A stretch of DNA of 64,000 nt from Enterocloster lavalensis (GTDB taxonomy: Bacteria; Bacillota; Clostridia; Lachnospirales; Lachnospiraceae): the NCBI RefSeq assembly GCF_902364025.1, contig NZ_CABJCG010000001.1, positions 186,001 through 250,000 on the forward strand. The letters run 5' to 3'. Position 1 is the stretch's first letter, and each line of letters opens with the position of its first letter. The position numbers and the translations under genes are program-made. This document shows, in pieces, positions 1 through 9,173 of this stretch. The notes beneath the pieces were generated by a model that searched no databases, had not been told where the DNA came from, and saw only the letters and a list, made by a program, of their open reading frames with translations.

Positions 1-2013
1 CGCGTACTCCCGGCCGCCGAAGTTTTCGATCTCAAAGCCCAGGTTGGTGAAATAGTCCATGTATTTGTTCAGCAGCAGCTCCTCGTTCATGCTCAGCGTC
101 AGAATGATGGGAGGATTGACCATCTGGGTGTCGTACTGCCGGGTCTTTAAGGATTTCATGGTGTTCTCATAGAGAATTTTCTCGTGTGCCGCGTGCTGGT
201 CGATGATCACCAGCATTCCGTCGTACTCCACCAACCAGTAGGTGTCGAACAGCTGTCCGATCAGTTTGTGCCGCAGCCTGGACTTGGGGTCCAGAAATTT
301 GGTGTCGAACAGGTCCAGCTGTTCCGGGGAGGCGTCTGCGGTGCCGGAAGTTTCCTCGCCTTGGGAAGCTGCCCTGGGGGCGCGTTCCGGCTGAGGACCG
401 GCGCTTCCGGAGGCGGCAGGATGATCCTCAGCTTTGGTCTCATGACCGTCTGCGGTGACGCCGCCGGGCGTGGCCGGAAAACCGGTGCCGGGCTTGTCTG
501 CGAAATCGGTGCCGGGCCTGGCCGCGAAACCAGTGCTGGGCCTGGCCGCGAAATCGGTGCCGGGCCTGGCCGCGAAATCGGTGCCGGAGCTGCTCAGGAC
601 CGCCTGTGCCAGGTCCGCCGGTAGCTTGCAGTCCGCTGGCTGGTTTTCCGGCTCCTGCGCGCCGCCGAACAGCTCCCGCTCCAGATCGGCGGTGTGGGAG
701 GCGGGACGGGCGGCTTTGCCCGGCGCTGCGGTGCTGCCGTTCCAGCTCCCGCTTGTCTCACGCAGCTGGTTTTGAGATTTATGTGGGATCAAGCGGTAAT
801 CAATCGGGGTGTTTTGCACTGCTTGTGGAGGCGTATGTGCATCAAAACCGGAATTATTTGACGAAAGTGGGGAGATGGATTCGCTCTTGCGATCCGTTGT
901 CCCTCCGTTCTCCAGCGTCTGGCGTCTCCGGACCTCAAAAGGCTCCGGCCTGGGAGTCAGGCGTTCCTTCTGCTGGGCCTCCTCACGGGCGCGTTTCTCC
1001 TCCAGACTCACCAGGGGAATCAGTTCCCGGTGGGAAAGGGCCTCCCCAACCGCGTTCAGCACGGTTTTGAACATCAGCTCGCCGTCCCTGAAGCGCAGCT
1101 CCATTTTGGTGGGGTGGACGTTCACGTCCAAAAACTCCGGTTCTATGGAAAAATGCAACAGGGTGAAGGGGTATTTGTGCTGCATCATGTAGGGCTTGTA
1201 CGCTTCCTCGATGGCCTTGGAAATGATGCTGCTCTTGATATACCGTCCGTTGATGAAGTAGTTTTCATAATTCCGGTTGCCGCGGGCGATCAGGGGTTTG
1301 CCGATAAAACCGGATACCTTGATATCCTGCGCCTGGACGTCGATGGGCAGCAGGTTGGCGGTTACCTCCCGGCCGTAAACCGTATACACCAGATCCCGCA
1401 GATTGTGGTTTCCCGAGGTATAGAGTTTGTTCTGGTTATTTTGGATAAAGCGTATGGAGATTTCCGGGTGGGACAGGGCGATCTTTTCCACCAGGTCCGC
1501 CACATAGGCGCCCTCGGTCACAGGGCGCTTGAGGAATTTTTTGCGGGCGGGCGTGTTGTAGAACAGATTCCTGGCGATAAAGGTGGTGCCGTCCGGCGCG
1601 CCCACCTCCTCCAGGCCCCGCTCCGCTCCGCCTTCGATCTGATAGCGGAAGCCGGTCAGGCTGTCTCCGGTTTTGGTGATCAGCTCCACCTGGGCCACGG
1701 CCGCGATGCTGGCCAGGGCCTCGCCCCGAAACCCAAGGGAGGACACGGTGAACAAGTCCTCCACGGATTTGATCTTGCTGGTGGCGTGACGCAGGAAGGC
1801 CAGGCTGATCTGGTCTTTGGGAATGCCGCAGCCGTTGTCCGTCACCCGGATCAGGGTGGTTCCGCCCTCCTTGATCTCAATGGTCACGGCTGTGGCCTGG
1901 GCGTCGATGGCGTTTTCCAGCAGTTCCTTCACCACGGAGGCCGGGCGCTCGATCACCTCGCCCGCGGCGATTTTATTGATGGTATTCTGGTCAAGTACCG
2001 TTATGTTAGCCAT
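1..2013 (-). CDS. mutL: DNA mismatch repair protein MutL (C-terminus beyond window)
   Basis: MutL is the GHKL ATPase that couples MutS mismatch recognition to strand incision. I translated the reverse strand from ATG at 2013; the frame stays open for 671 codons to the window edge, so the C-terminal end is missing. The N-terminal part has the GHKL motifs KELLENAID, DNGCGIP, TSKI and GFRGEALASI. The C-terminal part has DQHAAHEKILYE (about 169-204), which fits the DQHA(X)2E(X)4E metal-binding motif of MutL proteins with endonuclease activity, as expected in a bacterium without Dam/MutH. The linker between the two parts is acidic and low-complexity and contains a 24-bp tandem repeat. The gene is the last visible one of the ylxM-ffh operon, 21 bp after the MFS gene. 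Confidence 0.97.
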   Translation of the reverse strand, partial: MANITVLDQNTINKIAAGEVIERPASVVKELLENAIDAQATAVTIEIKEGGTTLIRVTDNGCGIPKDQISLAFLRHATSKIKSVEDLFTVSSLGFRGEALASIAAVAQVELITKTGDSLTGFRYQIEGGAERGLEEVGAPDGTTFIARNLFYNTPARKKFLKRPVTEGAYVADLVEKIALSHPEISIRFIQNNQNKLYTSGNHNLRDLVYTVYGREVTANLLPIDVQAQDIKVSGFIGKPLIARGNRNYENYFINGRYIKSSIISKAIEEAYKPYMMQHKYPFTLLHFSIEPEFLDVNVHPTKMELRFRDGELMFKTVLNAVGEALSHRELIPLVSLEEKRAREEAQQKERLTPRPEPFEVRRRQTLENGGTTDRKSESISPLSSNNSGFDAHTPPQAVQNTPIDYRLIPHKSQNQLRETSGSWNGSTAAPGKAARPASHTADLERELFGGAQEPENQPADCKLPADLAQAVLSSSGTDFAARPGTDFAARPSTGFAARPGTDFADKPGTGFPATPGGVTADGHETKAEDHPAASGSAGPQPERAPRAASQGEETSGTADASPEQLDLFDTKFLDPKSRLRHKLIGQLFDTYWLVEYDGMLVIIDQHAAHEKILYENTMKSLKTRQYDTQMVNPPIILTLSMNEELLLNKYMDYFTNLGFEIENFGGREYA
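483..587. repeat. 24-bp tandem repeat in the MutL linker
   Basis: About 4.4 copies of a 24-bp unit start at 483, 507, 531, 555 and 579 (partial). On the coding (minus) strand they encode eight-residue units of the form GTDFAARP (variants STGFAARP, GTDFADKP). The unit length is a multiple of three, so copy-number change would keep frame. It lies in the disordered linker between the ATPase and dimerisation domains. Confidence 0.9.
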
Positions 2014-2034
2014 GGAATTTCTCTCCTTTGTCGG

Positions 2035-3357
2035 TCATTTGCGGCGTTCTCCCGCTGCTGCGGCCCCTACGGTCAGAAGGCCGCCCAGGGCAAAGGCGCA
2101 TGCCAGAACCAGCATGGCGCTCACTCCGGATGCGTCTAAGACGATTCCGCCGCTTAAGTTTCCGGCCACGCTGCCTAAGGTGCTGGCCGCAGTCATGTAT
2201 GCCTGGCCCTTGATTTTGTCGCCCGCTCTCATCACCTGGTCCGTGAAAGCCACGGAGGCCGGGATAAACAGGGCGAAGGAAAATGCCTGGAAGACCTGGG
2301 CGGTCAGGATCATGTTCACATCCCACGCCGCCAAAAGCAGCAGGGATTTCACCACGAAACCGGCGGCTGAGGCCGCCAGAAGGGTGGATACCCTGAAAGA
2401 CCGGGCGAGGCGGGAAAACAACAGCATGGTGGGCAGCTCGCAGACCGCGGCTACCGCCAGGGCCAGCCCCATCTCCTCGCTGCCACCGCCGAACCGCTCC
2501 ATCATGCGGATCATGTAGGTGCAGGTGATATTGTGAAAGGCAAAAAGCATCACCACCCCGGCCAGCGTCAGGGTGAAGGTGCGGTAGCGGGAAAAGAAAT
2601 TGGGTTCCCGCCGTCTGGGGTGGGCGGCGCAGGGGGCGCAGGGAGCGGTTGCGTCCGCAGGAGCGGCGGGCCTATCGCCAGGGGCGGCCATGGGGCCGGC
2701 AGCTCCATCATGGGGGGCGGCTATTAATCCGGCGCCCCCATCTTGAACGGCGGCTGCATTCCCGTCTCCCCCTGCCTGCTCTTCCACCTTCGTTGTTCCC
2801 GGTTTCATGGAGAACAGCCCGCAGCAGGCGAACACGGCGGCGTAGAGCGCCATGGAGGCCCAGGGGATCAGGCCAGCGCCGAACATTCCGGCCAGAAGCC
2901 CCAGGCCGTAAGAAAACGCTGCGTAGGTCAGGGAGCCGATGCCGCGGGCCAGGCCGAAGTTGATCCGGTATCCGCGGTTGCTGAAATACACGCTGACCGC
3001 GTTGACCAGAGGCATCTCCAGGTTGGCGATCATCGCCAGCGCCATATACAGCGGGGCGATCAGCTTCAGGCTCCCGAAAACGCCAACAAGCAGGGACAAG
3101 ATTGCCCCCGCTGCGGCTGCCAGCCTGATCATTTGTTTTAACGTAACGCGCCCGGACCGGTCGGCGATGCCGGCGGCCATGGGCTGGAGCACTGCGGACA
3201 GAACGTTTCCCGCCGCGATCAGCGCTCCGATTCCTGCGGGGCTCATCCCCCTCTCCAACAGAAAGACGGAGGCGTAGCCGATCACGGCGCAGTTGACCCC
3301 GTAATAACTGCCCTGGAGCAGACAGTAACGCCCGGTCAGCCCCTCTCCGGCTTTCAT
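2035..3357 (-). CDS. MFS transporter (MFS_1-like)
   Basis: This is a 440-residue integral membrane protein with about 12 predicted hydrophobic segments in two halves. The halves are joined by a cytoplasmic loop rich in Ala, Gly and Pro at about residues 195-250. The N-terminus ([21 protein letters not shown]) followed by the motif-A-like loop [12 protein letters not shown] is typical of the MFS_1-like group, which includes 3-phenylpropionate-type permeases. The substrate cannot be told from the sequence. Its ATG overlaps the rimM stop by 4 bp (ATGA), so translation is probably coupled to rimM. mutL follows after 21 bp. An MFS gene between rimM and mutL is not the usual partner in this cluster. 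Confidence 0.85.
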   Translation of the reverse strand: MKAGEGLTGRYCLLQGSYYGVNCAVIGYASVFLLERGMSPAGIGALIAAGNVLSAVLQPMAAGIADRSGRVTLKQMIRLAAAAGAILSLLVGVFGSLKLIAPLYMALAMIANLEMPLVNAVSVYFSNRGYRINFGLARGIGSLTYAAFSYGLGLLAGMFGAGLIPWASMALYAAVFACCGLFSMKPGTTKVEEQAGGDGNAAAVQDGGAGLIAAPHDGAAGPMAAPGDRPAAPADATAPCAPCAAHPRRREPNFFSRYRTFTLTLAGVVMLFAFHNITCTYMIRMMERFGGGSEEMGLALAVAAVCELPTMLLFSRLARSFRVSTLLAASAAGFVVKSLLLLAAWDVNMILTAQVFQAFSFALFIPASVAFTDQVMRAGDKIKGQAYMTAASTLGSVAGNLSGGIVLDASGVSAMLVLACAFALGGLLTVGAAAAGERRK

Positions 3358-3866
3358 AGATCCATCAGGCCGTCCAGAACGTGCACCGTCATCCTTCCCT
3401 CATCCAGGTTCACATCCAGGATGCAGTCCCCGATGGCGGGCAGCAGGAGCTCGCGGCCGTCCTTCATCTCCACGATGTACACGTCGTTGGCGCCGGTTTC
3501 CATCACGTCCTTCACGGTCCCCAGCGCCTCCCCGGCGTCCGTCACCACCGCAAGGCCGATCAGGTCCGCGATGAAATACTCGTCCTCCTCAAGCTCCACC
3601 GCCTGTTCCCGGCGGATCAGCAGGTCTTTTGATCTATATTTTTCGATGTCGTTGATATTGTCGTAACCCTTGAATTTCAGGATCACCATGTTCTTGAAAA
3701 ACTTCACATGTTCAATCTCAAGCGAAATCGTCTCTTTTCCCGTATCCAGCACCACCTGCTTCAACGTTTTGAAGCGGGCAGCGTCGTCCGTGGTGGGAAA
3801 TACCTTGACTTCGCCCCTCACGCCGTGGGGGGAGGTAATCACACCGACTCTCAGCATATCTTCCAT
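3354..3866 (-). CDS. rimM: 16S rRNA-processing protein RimM
   Basis: RimM binds ribosomal protein S19 in the 30S head and assists late maturation of the 16S rRNA 3' domain. The product is 170 residues. It has an N-terminal RimM domain beginning [19 protein letters not shown] and a C-terminal PRC-barrel ([12 protein letters not shown]...GANDVYIVE...[10 protein letters not shown]...VHVLDGL). I chose ATG at 3866 because an AAAGGTG ribosome binding site precedes it and the conserved domain starts at once. A longer frame to 3935 would add 23 unrelated residues. The gene follows khpA after 74 bp. In many Firmicutes trmD and rplS follow; here the MFS gene does. Confidence 0.96.
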   Translation of the reverse strand: MEDMLRVGVITSPHGVRGEVKVFPTTDDAARFKTLKQVVLDTGKETISLEIEHVKFFKNMVILKFKGYDNINDIEKYRSKDLLIRREQAVELEEDEYFIADLIGLAVVTDAGEALGTVKDVMETGANDVYIVEMKDGRELLLPAIGDCILDVNLDEGRMTVHVLDGLMDL

Positions 3867-3907
3867 AACACAGACACCTTTCCAAAAATGTGGCAGATAG
3901 AAAATGA

Positions 3908-3932
3908 ACCGCCTCCCCAAAAGGTCGGCGGT
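3908..3932 (-). other. Small hairpin between khpA and rimM
   Basis: A 6-bp GC stem (ACCGCC/GGCGGT) with a 13-nt loop lies in the 74-bp khpA-rimM spacer and is followed on the minus strand by TCATTTTCT. It could be a weak attenuator or an RNA-processing site. The U-tract is poor and the call is tentative. Confidence 0.25.
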
Positions 3933-3940
3933 CATCCGTC

Positions 3941-4168
3941 TTACTGAATCTCAACGATTACTTTTTTGTCTTCCTTCGATGCAGCAGCTTTCACGACAGA
4001 ACGAATTGCTTTCGCGATCCGGCCCTGTTTACCGATCACCTTGCCCATATCGGCGGCGGCTACCGTGAGCTCAATCAGGATGTCCTCACCCTTCATGGAT
4101 TCCGTCACCACCACATCATCGGGATTGTCCACCAGTGCTTTCGCAATCACTTCAACCAATTCTTTCAT
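3941..4168 (-). CDS. khpA: KH-domain RNA-binding protein KhpA
   Basis: KhpA is a small single KH-domain RNA chaperone. In Gram-positive bacteria it pairs with KhpB/Jag and affects cell elongation and mRNA stability. The 75-residue product has the GxxG nucleic-acid-binding loop in [17 protein letters not shown], followed by KKVIVEIQ at the end, and matches the usual family length. Its ATG has a good GAGGTGG site 6 bp upstream. It sits between rpsP and rimM, which is the family's conserved position (ylqC in Bacillus), and is co-transcribed from the ylxM promoter. Confidence 0.95.
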   Translation of the reverse strand: MKELVEVIAKALVDNPDDVVVTESMKGEDILIELTVAAADMGKVIGKQGRIAKAIRSVVKAAASKEDKKVIVEIQ

Positions 4169-4190
4169 ATGTCCACCTCAATCTACATGA

Positions 4191-4433
4191 TTACTGAATG
4201 CCGGCGGTCTTTAACAGCTTTCCTACGGTCTCGGTAGGCTGGGCGCCTGTCGCTAACCACTTCTTTGCTGCTTCCTCGTCGAACTTGATTACGCTGGGTT
4301 CCTTGGTGGGATCATAGTAACCAATTTCTTCGATGAATCTACCATCTCTGGGAGATCTGGAATCAGCAACCACAATTCTATAGAAAGGAGCCTTCTTCTG
4401 TCCCATTCTTCTCAGTCTCATCTTTACTGCCAT
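4191..4433 (-). CDS. rpsP: 30S ribosomal protein S16
   Basis: bS16 is a small-subunit protein needed for early 30S assembly. The 80-residue product begins [42 protein letters not shown]; these are the hallmark S16 blocks, and the length is typical. The AAGGAGGTGAAATGAC leader gives a strong ribosome binding site, as expected for an abundant protein. It sits between ffh and khpA in the conserved order. Confidence 0.98.
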   Translation of the reverse strand: MAVKMRLRRMGQKKAPFYRIVVADSRSPRDGRFIEEIGYYDPTKEPSVIKFDEEAAKKWLATGAQPTETVGKLLKTAGIQ

Positions 4434-4520
4434 GTCATTTCACCTCCTTATACCTTCATTCCACCGCCTGAGCGGTACATTTATTAGACATACAGGATAA
4501 CCCTGTTTGACTAGCGTATC

Positions 4521-5900
4521 TTAAAAGGGCATCTTGAACTTGTTTCCGCCCATGAGGCCGCCCAGGCCGCCGAAACCGCCCCGCTTTTTGCCTCCGGCCA
4601 TTCCCGGCATCTGCTTCATCATCTTCTTCATCTGGTCGAACTGCTTGACCAGACGGTTGACCTCGCTGATGTCCACGCCCGCGCCTCTGGCGATGCGCTT
4701 CTTGCGGGAGGGATTGATCAGGCCCGGATTGGCCCGCTCATCCTTGGTCATGGAGAGGATAATGGATTCCACCCGTTTCATGGACTTTTCGCCCTCGTCC
4801 ATATCCACGCCGGAGAGCTGGTTGCCCACGCCAGGAAGCATGGAGAGGATACTGCCCATGCCGCCGATCTTTTTGATCTGCTGCATCTGAGCCAGGAAAT
4901 CGTTGTAGTCGAATTCCGCCTTGCGCAGCTTCTGGGTCATCTCCCGGGCCTGCTCCTCGTCGATCTCGGCCGTAGCCTTCTCGATCAGGCTCATGATATC
5001 GCCCATTCCCAGAATTCTGGAAGCCATGCGGTCCGGGTAGAACTGTTCCAGATCGGAGAGCTTCTCTCCCATACCCACATAGAGGATGGGTTTGCCGGTC
5101 ACCGCCCGGATGGAAAGGGCCGCGCCGCCTCTGGTGTCGCCGTCCAGCTTGGTCAGGACGACTCCGTCGATTCCGATTTTATTGTTAAAGGTTTCGGATA
5201 CGTTGACCGCATCCTGGCCTGTCATAGCGTCTACCACCAAAATGGTCTGATGGACGTCCAGCTGATCCTTGATCTCCACCAGCTCATCCATCATGGCCTC
5301 GTCGATGTGAAGCCGTCCGGCGGTGTCCAGGATCACCAGGTTCATGCCGTTTTTCGCCGCATGCTCCATGGCCGCCTTGGCGATGTCCACCGGTTTGTAC
5401 TTGTCTCCCATGGCGAATACGGGAACGCCTACCTTTTCGCCGTTGATCTGCAGCTGCTTGATGGCTGCGGGCCGGTAAACGTCGCAGGCTACCAGCAGGG
5501 GCTTGCGGCCCTTTTTAGCCTTTAACTGCGCGGCCAGCTTGGCTGTGGTCGTGGTTTTTCCGGCGCCCTGCAGACCGGTCATCATGATGACCGTAATCTC
5601 ATTCCCCGGCTTTAAATCCACTTCCGTAGTCTCGGACCCCATGAGCTTTACCAGCTCTTCGTTGACGATCTTGATCACCGTCTGTCCGGCGTCCAGCTTG
5701 CCGAACACCTCGGCGCCCACCGCCTGCTCCTGGATGGAATTGATAAACTGCTTTACCACCTTGAAGCTGACGTCCGCCTCCAGGAGAGCCATCTTCACTT
5801 CCTTAAGCGCGGCCTTGACCTCCGCTTCGGACAGCTTTCCCTTGCTGCGAAGGCCCTTGAACACATTTTGTAATTTATCGGTTAAACTTTCAAAAGCCAT
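4521..5900 (-). CDS. ffh: Signal recognition particle protein Ffh
   Basis: Ffh is the GTPase and signal-sequence-binding subunit of the bacterial SRP. With 4.5S RNA it delivers nascent membrane proteins to FtsY. The 459-residue protein has the N domain (1-90), then the G domain with P-loop GLQGAGKTT (109-117), DTAGR and TKLDGD. The C-terminal methionine-rich M domain ends QFDQMKKMMKQMPGMAGG followed by a Gly-rich tail. ATG at 5900 has an AGGAGG site. It lies directly downstream of ylxM. The 4.5S RNA gene was not seen in the window, while ftsY is about 18 kb to the right. Confidence 0.98.
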   Translation of the reverse strand: MAFESLTDKLQNVFKGLRSKGKLSEAEVKAALKEVKMALLEADVSFKVVKQFINSIQEQAVGAEVFGKLDAGQTVIKIVNEELVKLMGSETTEVDLKPGNEITVIMMTGLQGAGKTTTTAKLAAQLKAKKGRKPLLVACDVYRPAAIKQLQINGEKVGVPVFAMGDKYKPVDIAKAAMEHAAKNGMNLVILDTAGRLHIDEAMMDELVEIKDQLDVHQTILVVDAMTGQDAVNVSETFNNKIGIDGVVLTKLDGDTRGGAALSIRAVTGKPILYVGMGEKLSDLEQFYPDRMASRILGMGDIMSLIEKATAEIDEEQAREMTQKLRKAEFDYNDFLAQMQQIKKIGGMGSILSMLPGVGNQLSGVDMDEGEKSMKRVESIILSMTKDERANPGLINPSRKKRIARGAGVDISEVNRLVKQFDQMKKMMKQMPGMAGGKKRGGFGGLGGLMGGNKFKMPF

Positions 5901-5922
5901 CGGCTAACCTCCTGCCATGCAC

Positions 5923-6267
5923 CTATAGGGTGCTGGTGATCTCGCCCGAGAGCCTGCGAATCTGCTCGATCCGTTCCAGATCCCTCGTCTCCATGTATTC
6001 GTCCGCCTGGCTCTGGATCTCTCCCACCATCTCGCGGATCTTCACAAATTTGGCCACCAGATGAAGCTTGGCCTCGTATTCTTCCAGTATTTTGTTGCAG
6101 CGACGGATCAGATCGTGTACGCCCTGACGGCTGATGCCCTGTTCCTTCGCGATCTCGCTGGGCGACAGGTCATTGAACACCACGTCCTCATAAACGCTCC
6201 GCTGATGGTCGGTCAGCAGCTCTCCGTAAAAATCATACAACAGACCTTGTTCCACAATCTTTTCCAT
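5923..6267 (-). CDS. ylxM: YlxM family DNA-binding protein
   Basis: YlxM/p13 proteins are small helix-turn-helix proteins encoded next to ffh and reported to modulate SRP GTPase function in streptococci. The product of 114 residues begins MEKIVEQGLLYDFYGELLTD and contains a sigma-70 region 4-like HTH (LSPSEIAKEQGISRQGVHDLIRR). The start is ATG at 6267 with AGGTGG upstream. A longer frame to 6312 would start inside the -35/-10 promoter elements, so it is excluded. This is the first gene of the SRP/ribosome operon. Confidence 0.94.
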   Translation of the reverse strand: MEKIVEQGLLYDFYGELLTDHQRSVYEDVVFNDLSPSEIAKEQGISRQGVHDLIRRCNKILEEYEAKLHLVAKFVKIREMVGEIQSQADEYMETRDLERIEQIRRLSGEITSTL

Positions 6268-6283
6268 TTCAACCACCTGTGTT

Positions 6284-6312
6284 ATCATACACGAAAGAAA
6301 TGAGGTTGTCAA
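6284..6312 (-). promoter_or_regulatory. Sigma-A promoter of the ylxM-ffh operon
   Basis: On the minus strand TTGACA (6307-6312) and TATGAT (6284-6289) are separated by exactly 17 bp. The expected start near 6277 leaves a leader of about 10 nt before the ylxM ATG. It fixes the ylxM start. Confidence 0.88.
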
Positions 6313-6383
6313 GTAAAAGTTCTTGACATATTAAAAAATCAGAAAAGCAGGGCTGCGGACTTCCGACGGCGATCCGCCGCGCA

Positions 6384-6422
6384 AAAAGCCCGCGGGAACG
6401 CTTTGAACCTTTGCGCCCGCGG
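6384..6422 (-). terminator. Intrinsic terminator after the symporter gene
   Basis: A GC-rich stem (CCGCGGG with CCCGCGG, further paired by GC/GC) is followed on the minus strand by CTTTTTG. It lies 58 bp beyond the stop of the symporter gene and would separate that operon from the ylxM promoter region. Confidence 0.75.
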
Positions 6423-6479
6423 ACTCTCTCCTGCCTGCCGATCATTTAAAACGGAAATTATTATATAGGAAGAGCTTTA

Positions 6480-7994
6480 TCAGCTGGCCATCCCGTCTTT
6501 GGGGTATTTCCGGCCAAACCAGGTCATGATCACGCCCTTGGGCGGCTTGGGGGTGGCCAGGCTCACGGCAACCATCACCGCCAGAGCGATCAGGCTGGCC
6601 GGGAGCACCGGCTGCATACCGGAGATCATGGCTTTGAGCGGGTACGAGAACAGGTAATAACAGACCGCTCCCACAACCATGCCGGACAGCGCGCCCTGCT
6701 CGTTGGCCCGTTTCCAGAACAGCCCCAAAAGCATGGGCCCGAAGAAAATGGTCTCCATACCGCCCACTGCGAAGTTGATGAGCATCTGCAGGAACGCAGG
6801 CGGTTTGATGGAGAACAGGAAAATAGCCAGCAGCACCAGGGTGGTGGTGATCTGCGTCATCTTCTTCATCTGATCCGGCCCCGCTTCCGGGCGGACATAG
6901 TTGGCGTAAATGTCGTTCACTGCGCTGGAGGAGATGACGATCAGCATAGCGGCGATGGTGGACTGGATCGCGCCCACGGCTCCGGCGATGATCACGCCCG
7001 CCAGCCACGGGGGAAGCACGGTCATTGCGATCACAGGGGTGGTCTGGTCGGCCACCTCGGGCACAATGTTCATCAGCCGGGCGGCCGGACCCATAAAGGT
7101 CATGATTCCCTGCCAGAATGTGACGAACACAACGCCCACCAGGATGGCTCCATGCAGGGACTTGGTATCTTTGTAGGTGAGAGCGCCCTGCACCGCGTGG
7201 GGCAGGCCCACATAGGTGATGCCCACCAGCCAGATGTAGGAGAACATTACCGGAATGGACCACTGTTTGGGCGACATGATCATCTTGTGGTCCGAGACCG
7301 CCAGGTTCTGCCAGGCCGCGGCCATGGAACCGGAGTCACTGCGGATGTAACCCACCACGCCGAAGATCAGAAGTAAGGTTGCAAAGGTCATGATAAAGCC
7401 CTGGATCACGGTGCTGACGGAAACGCCCTTGATGCCGCCGAAAATGGTGTAGATCAGGATGATCAGGGCAAAGATTCCCAGGCCCCAGAGATAGGGGATG
7501 CCGATCATGGTCTCGATCAGCCTGGCTCCGCCCACCAGCTGAGAGGAACAGTAAGGAATCAGAAATCCGATGATGGCCAGAGCGCCCAGAATGGTGACGC
7601 CCTTGTTGTCATTGTAGCGGTTTTTGAGCAGGGACACATAGGACACTGCGTTGGTCCTGCGGGCGATGATGCCGATCTTCTTTCCCGCGATGCCCAGGAT
7701 GACAAAGTTCATGAACACGGAGGCGTAAATACAAACGGTCCAGACCAGGCCTTCCTTTGTGCCCGTGGCCGGGCCGCCGATGAAGGTGCCGGAGCTGCAC
7801 ACCGAGGCGCCCAACATCATTCCCACCACCAGCGGTCCCATGGCGCGGCCGCCGGAGAAAAAGTTTTTCGAAAAATCGCCCGAGGTTTCCTTTTTGGATT
7901 TCTGGCGATAGTAAAAGCCAACCCCCAGCAACAGTACACTGTAAATAATGAAGATCACCAGCGTAAGCATACGCGTGCTTGCATTAATCTGCAT
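6480..7994 (-). CDS. Sodium:solute symporter (SSS family, PanF-like)
   Basis: This is a 504-residue SSS-family symporter with about 13 hydrophobic segments. It should import an organic solute with sodium. Recognisable blocks are FFSGGRAMGPLVVGMML near residues 45-60, CSSQLVGGARLIE, YTIFGGIKGVSVSTVIQG and the AAMLIVISSSAVNDIY block typical of the family. The substrate is unknown; the YhdT-like partner just upstream is the arrangement known for the pantothenate carrier PanF, but that alone does not prove pantothenate. ATG at 7994 has an AGGGGGAA site. It is the last gene of a four-gene operon with two alpha/beta hydrolases. Confidence 0.88.
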   Translation of the reverse strand: MQINASTRMLTLVIFIIYSVLLLGVGFYYRQKSKKETSGDFSKNFFSGGRAMGPLVVGMMLGASVCSSGTFIGGPATGTKEGLVWTVCIYASVFMNFVILGIAGKKIGIIARRTNAVSYVSLLKNRYNDNKGVTILGALAIIGFLIPYCSSQLVGGARLIETMIGIPYLWGLGIFALIILIYTIFGGIKGVSVSTVIQGFIMTFATLLLIFGVVGYIRSDSGSMAAAWQNLAVSDHKMIMSPKQWSIPVMFSYIWLVGITYVGLPHAVQGALTYKDTKSLHGAILVGVVFVTFWQGIMTFMGPAARLMNIVPEVADQTTPVIAMTVLPPWLAGVIIAGAVGAIQSTIAAMLIVISSSAVNDIYANYVRPEAGPDQMKKMTQITTTLVLLAIFLFSIKPPAFLQMLINFAVGGMETIFFGPMLLGLFWKRANEQGALSGMVVGAVCYYLFSYPLKAMISGMQPVLPASLIALAVMVAVSLATPKPPKGVIMTWFGRKYPKDGMAS

Positions 7995-8022
7995 ATCATT
8001 TCCCCCTATTCTTTGGCAGCCA

Positions 8023-8322
8023 TTACAGCTCGTCGTCCAGTGAAAAATCCTGGAATACCCGTTTCACAATGAAGAACACCGCCCCGATGCAGCCCAGAAT
8101 CAGCAGGCACACCAGGAAAAACCACAGCGGAAGCCCACAGACATAGGTGTACTCCGTGGGATCCTTCACGCCGATGGTGTACATGATGATCAGCGTCAGC
8201 GCCACAAACAGGCTCCAGAAGCCGATTACGGTCAGGGCTTCCTTCTTGCATGTCTTAAATCTCGGGTCCTCCGGGATATCCTCGAACCTGTAGTTCCGGT
8301 CGTCATACTCTTCTCTGGTCAT
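8023..8322 (-). CDS. YhdT/DUF997-like small membrane protein
   Basis: This 99-residue protein has two transmembrane helices (about 31-51 and 63-88) and charged ends. Small YhdT proteins of this kind are commonly encoded just before SSS symporters such as panF and may be accessory subunits. Here it precedes the symporter by 28 bp. Its ATG overlaps the stop of the upstream hydrolase (ATGA), with GAGGGG as ribosome binding site. The family assignment rests on length, topology and neighbourhood rather than on strong motifs. Confidence 0.7.
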   Translation of the reverse strand: MTREEYDDRNYRFEDIPEDPRFKTCKKEALTVIGFWSLFVALTLIIMYTIGVKDPTEYTYVCGLPLWFFLVCLLILGCIGAVFFIVKRVFQDFSLDDEL

Positions 8323-9173
8323 GAGCGTTCCCCTCCTCTTTTTGCTGTGATAATCTCTTCCTGTATAAACGCGTCAACCTGACGGTTGAAGGTTTCCGGG
8401 TCCGTATAGAAAAACATGTGGCCGCCGTGGTCGTAATAGTGATAGCGGTGCGGGCATTTCATCCTGCGGCAGGCTTCCTCGGACACGCAGGCCGGCACGC
8501 CTTTGGAATTACCCGCAAACACCACGGTCGGGACCGTAAACTGCTCCACATAGCTCATGGTGTCCGTGTGGCAGGTGTCCAGGTGCAGTTCGATGCCGGT
8601 CCAGGGCATGGTCAGACTGATCTCCTCAGTGATCCATTTTTCATCCTCCGGGGTCAGCTCCTTACAATCCACGGTGTCGAAAAAATACCGGTGGTACTTG
8701 TCCGGGTCCGTGAACCAGAGGCTTCTTCCACTGATGTACTCTCTCACCTTGTAGCCGGAAAATTTGTATTTGTTCCACTCCCCGTGGGCGAACGGCGACA
8801 GGAAGGCGTCGATGAAGCCGATTCCCGAAAGGCGGTACTCCCGGTACTCGTGGGCGTAGGCCGCCACGGCGGAAGTCCCAAGGGACCAGCCCATGAGCAC
8901 AACACCGTCCAGATTCAGAAAATCGATGAGCTCCTTTATATCCCTGGCATGGCCCTTTAAGGTGTTGCCCTGAAGGGTTTTGGAGGAAAGTCCGTATCCC
9001 CTGGGATCGAAGGTGATCACCCGGTATTTTTTACTCAGTTCCCCAACATTCCGCTCATAAAAGCGGGTGGTGCACATAAAGCCCGGCACCAGGATCAGCG
9101 GTGTCCCCCGTCCCCTGTCCTCGTAATAAAGCATGGCGCCGTCCGATGTCTGAAAAAAGTTATCTCTGTCCAT
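8319..9173 (-). CDS. Alpha/beta hydrolase
   Basis: This 284-residue cytoplasmic alpha/beta-hydrolase-fold enzyme shows the oxyanion block PLILVPGFM, the DPRGYGLSS block, the nucleophile elbow GWSLG and the C-terminal histidine in DHGGHMFFY. The usual acid position near the sixth strand reads VVFAGNSKGVPACV and has no clear Asp/Glu, so the acid may be supplied elsewhere. I chose ATG at 9173 (AAGGAG six bases upstream) over the longer frame to 9200. It overlaps the upstream hydrolase by 14 bp and the YhdT gene by 4 bp, so the three genes are tightly coupled. The substrate is unknown. Confidence 0.85.
   Translation of the reverse strand: MDRDNFFQTSDGAMLYYEDRGRGTPLILVPGFMCTTRFYERNVGELSKKYRVITFDPRGYGLSSKTLQGNTLKGHARDIKELIDFLNLDGVVLMGWSLGTSAVAAYAHEYREYRLSGIGFIDAFLSPFAHGEWNKYKFSGYKVREYISGRSLWFTDPDKYHRYFFDTVDCKELTPEDEKWITEEISLTMPWTGIELHLDTCHTDTMSYVEQFTVPTVVFAGNSKGVPACVSEEACRRMKCPHRYHYYDHGGHMFFYTDPETFNRQVDAFIQEEIITAKRGGERS

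Noticed and set aside
483..587. Short tandem repeat considered as a CRISPR array
   Set aside because: Units are contiguous with no spacers and code for a protein linker; no cas genes are present.
184..775. Repeat-rich open frames on the plus strand over mutL
   Set aside because: They are antisense to MutL, whose motifs are clear on the minus strand; the repeats merely keep other frames open.
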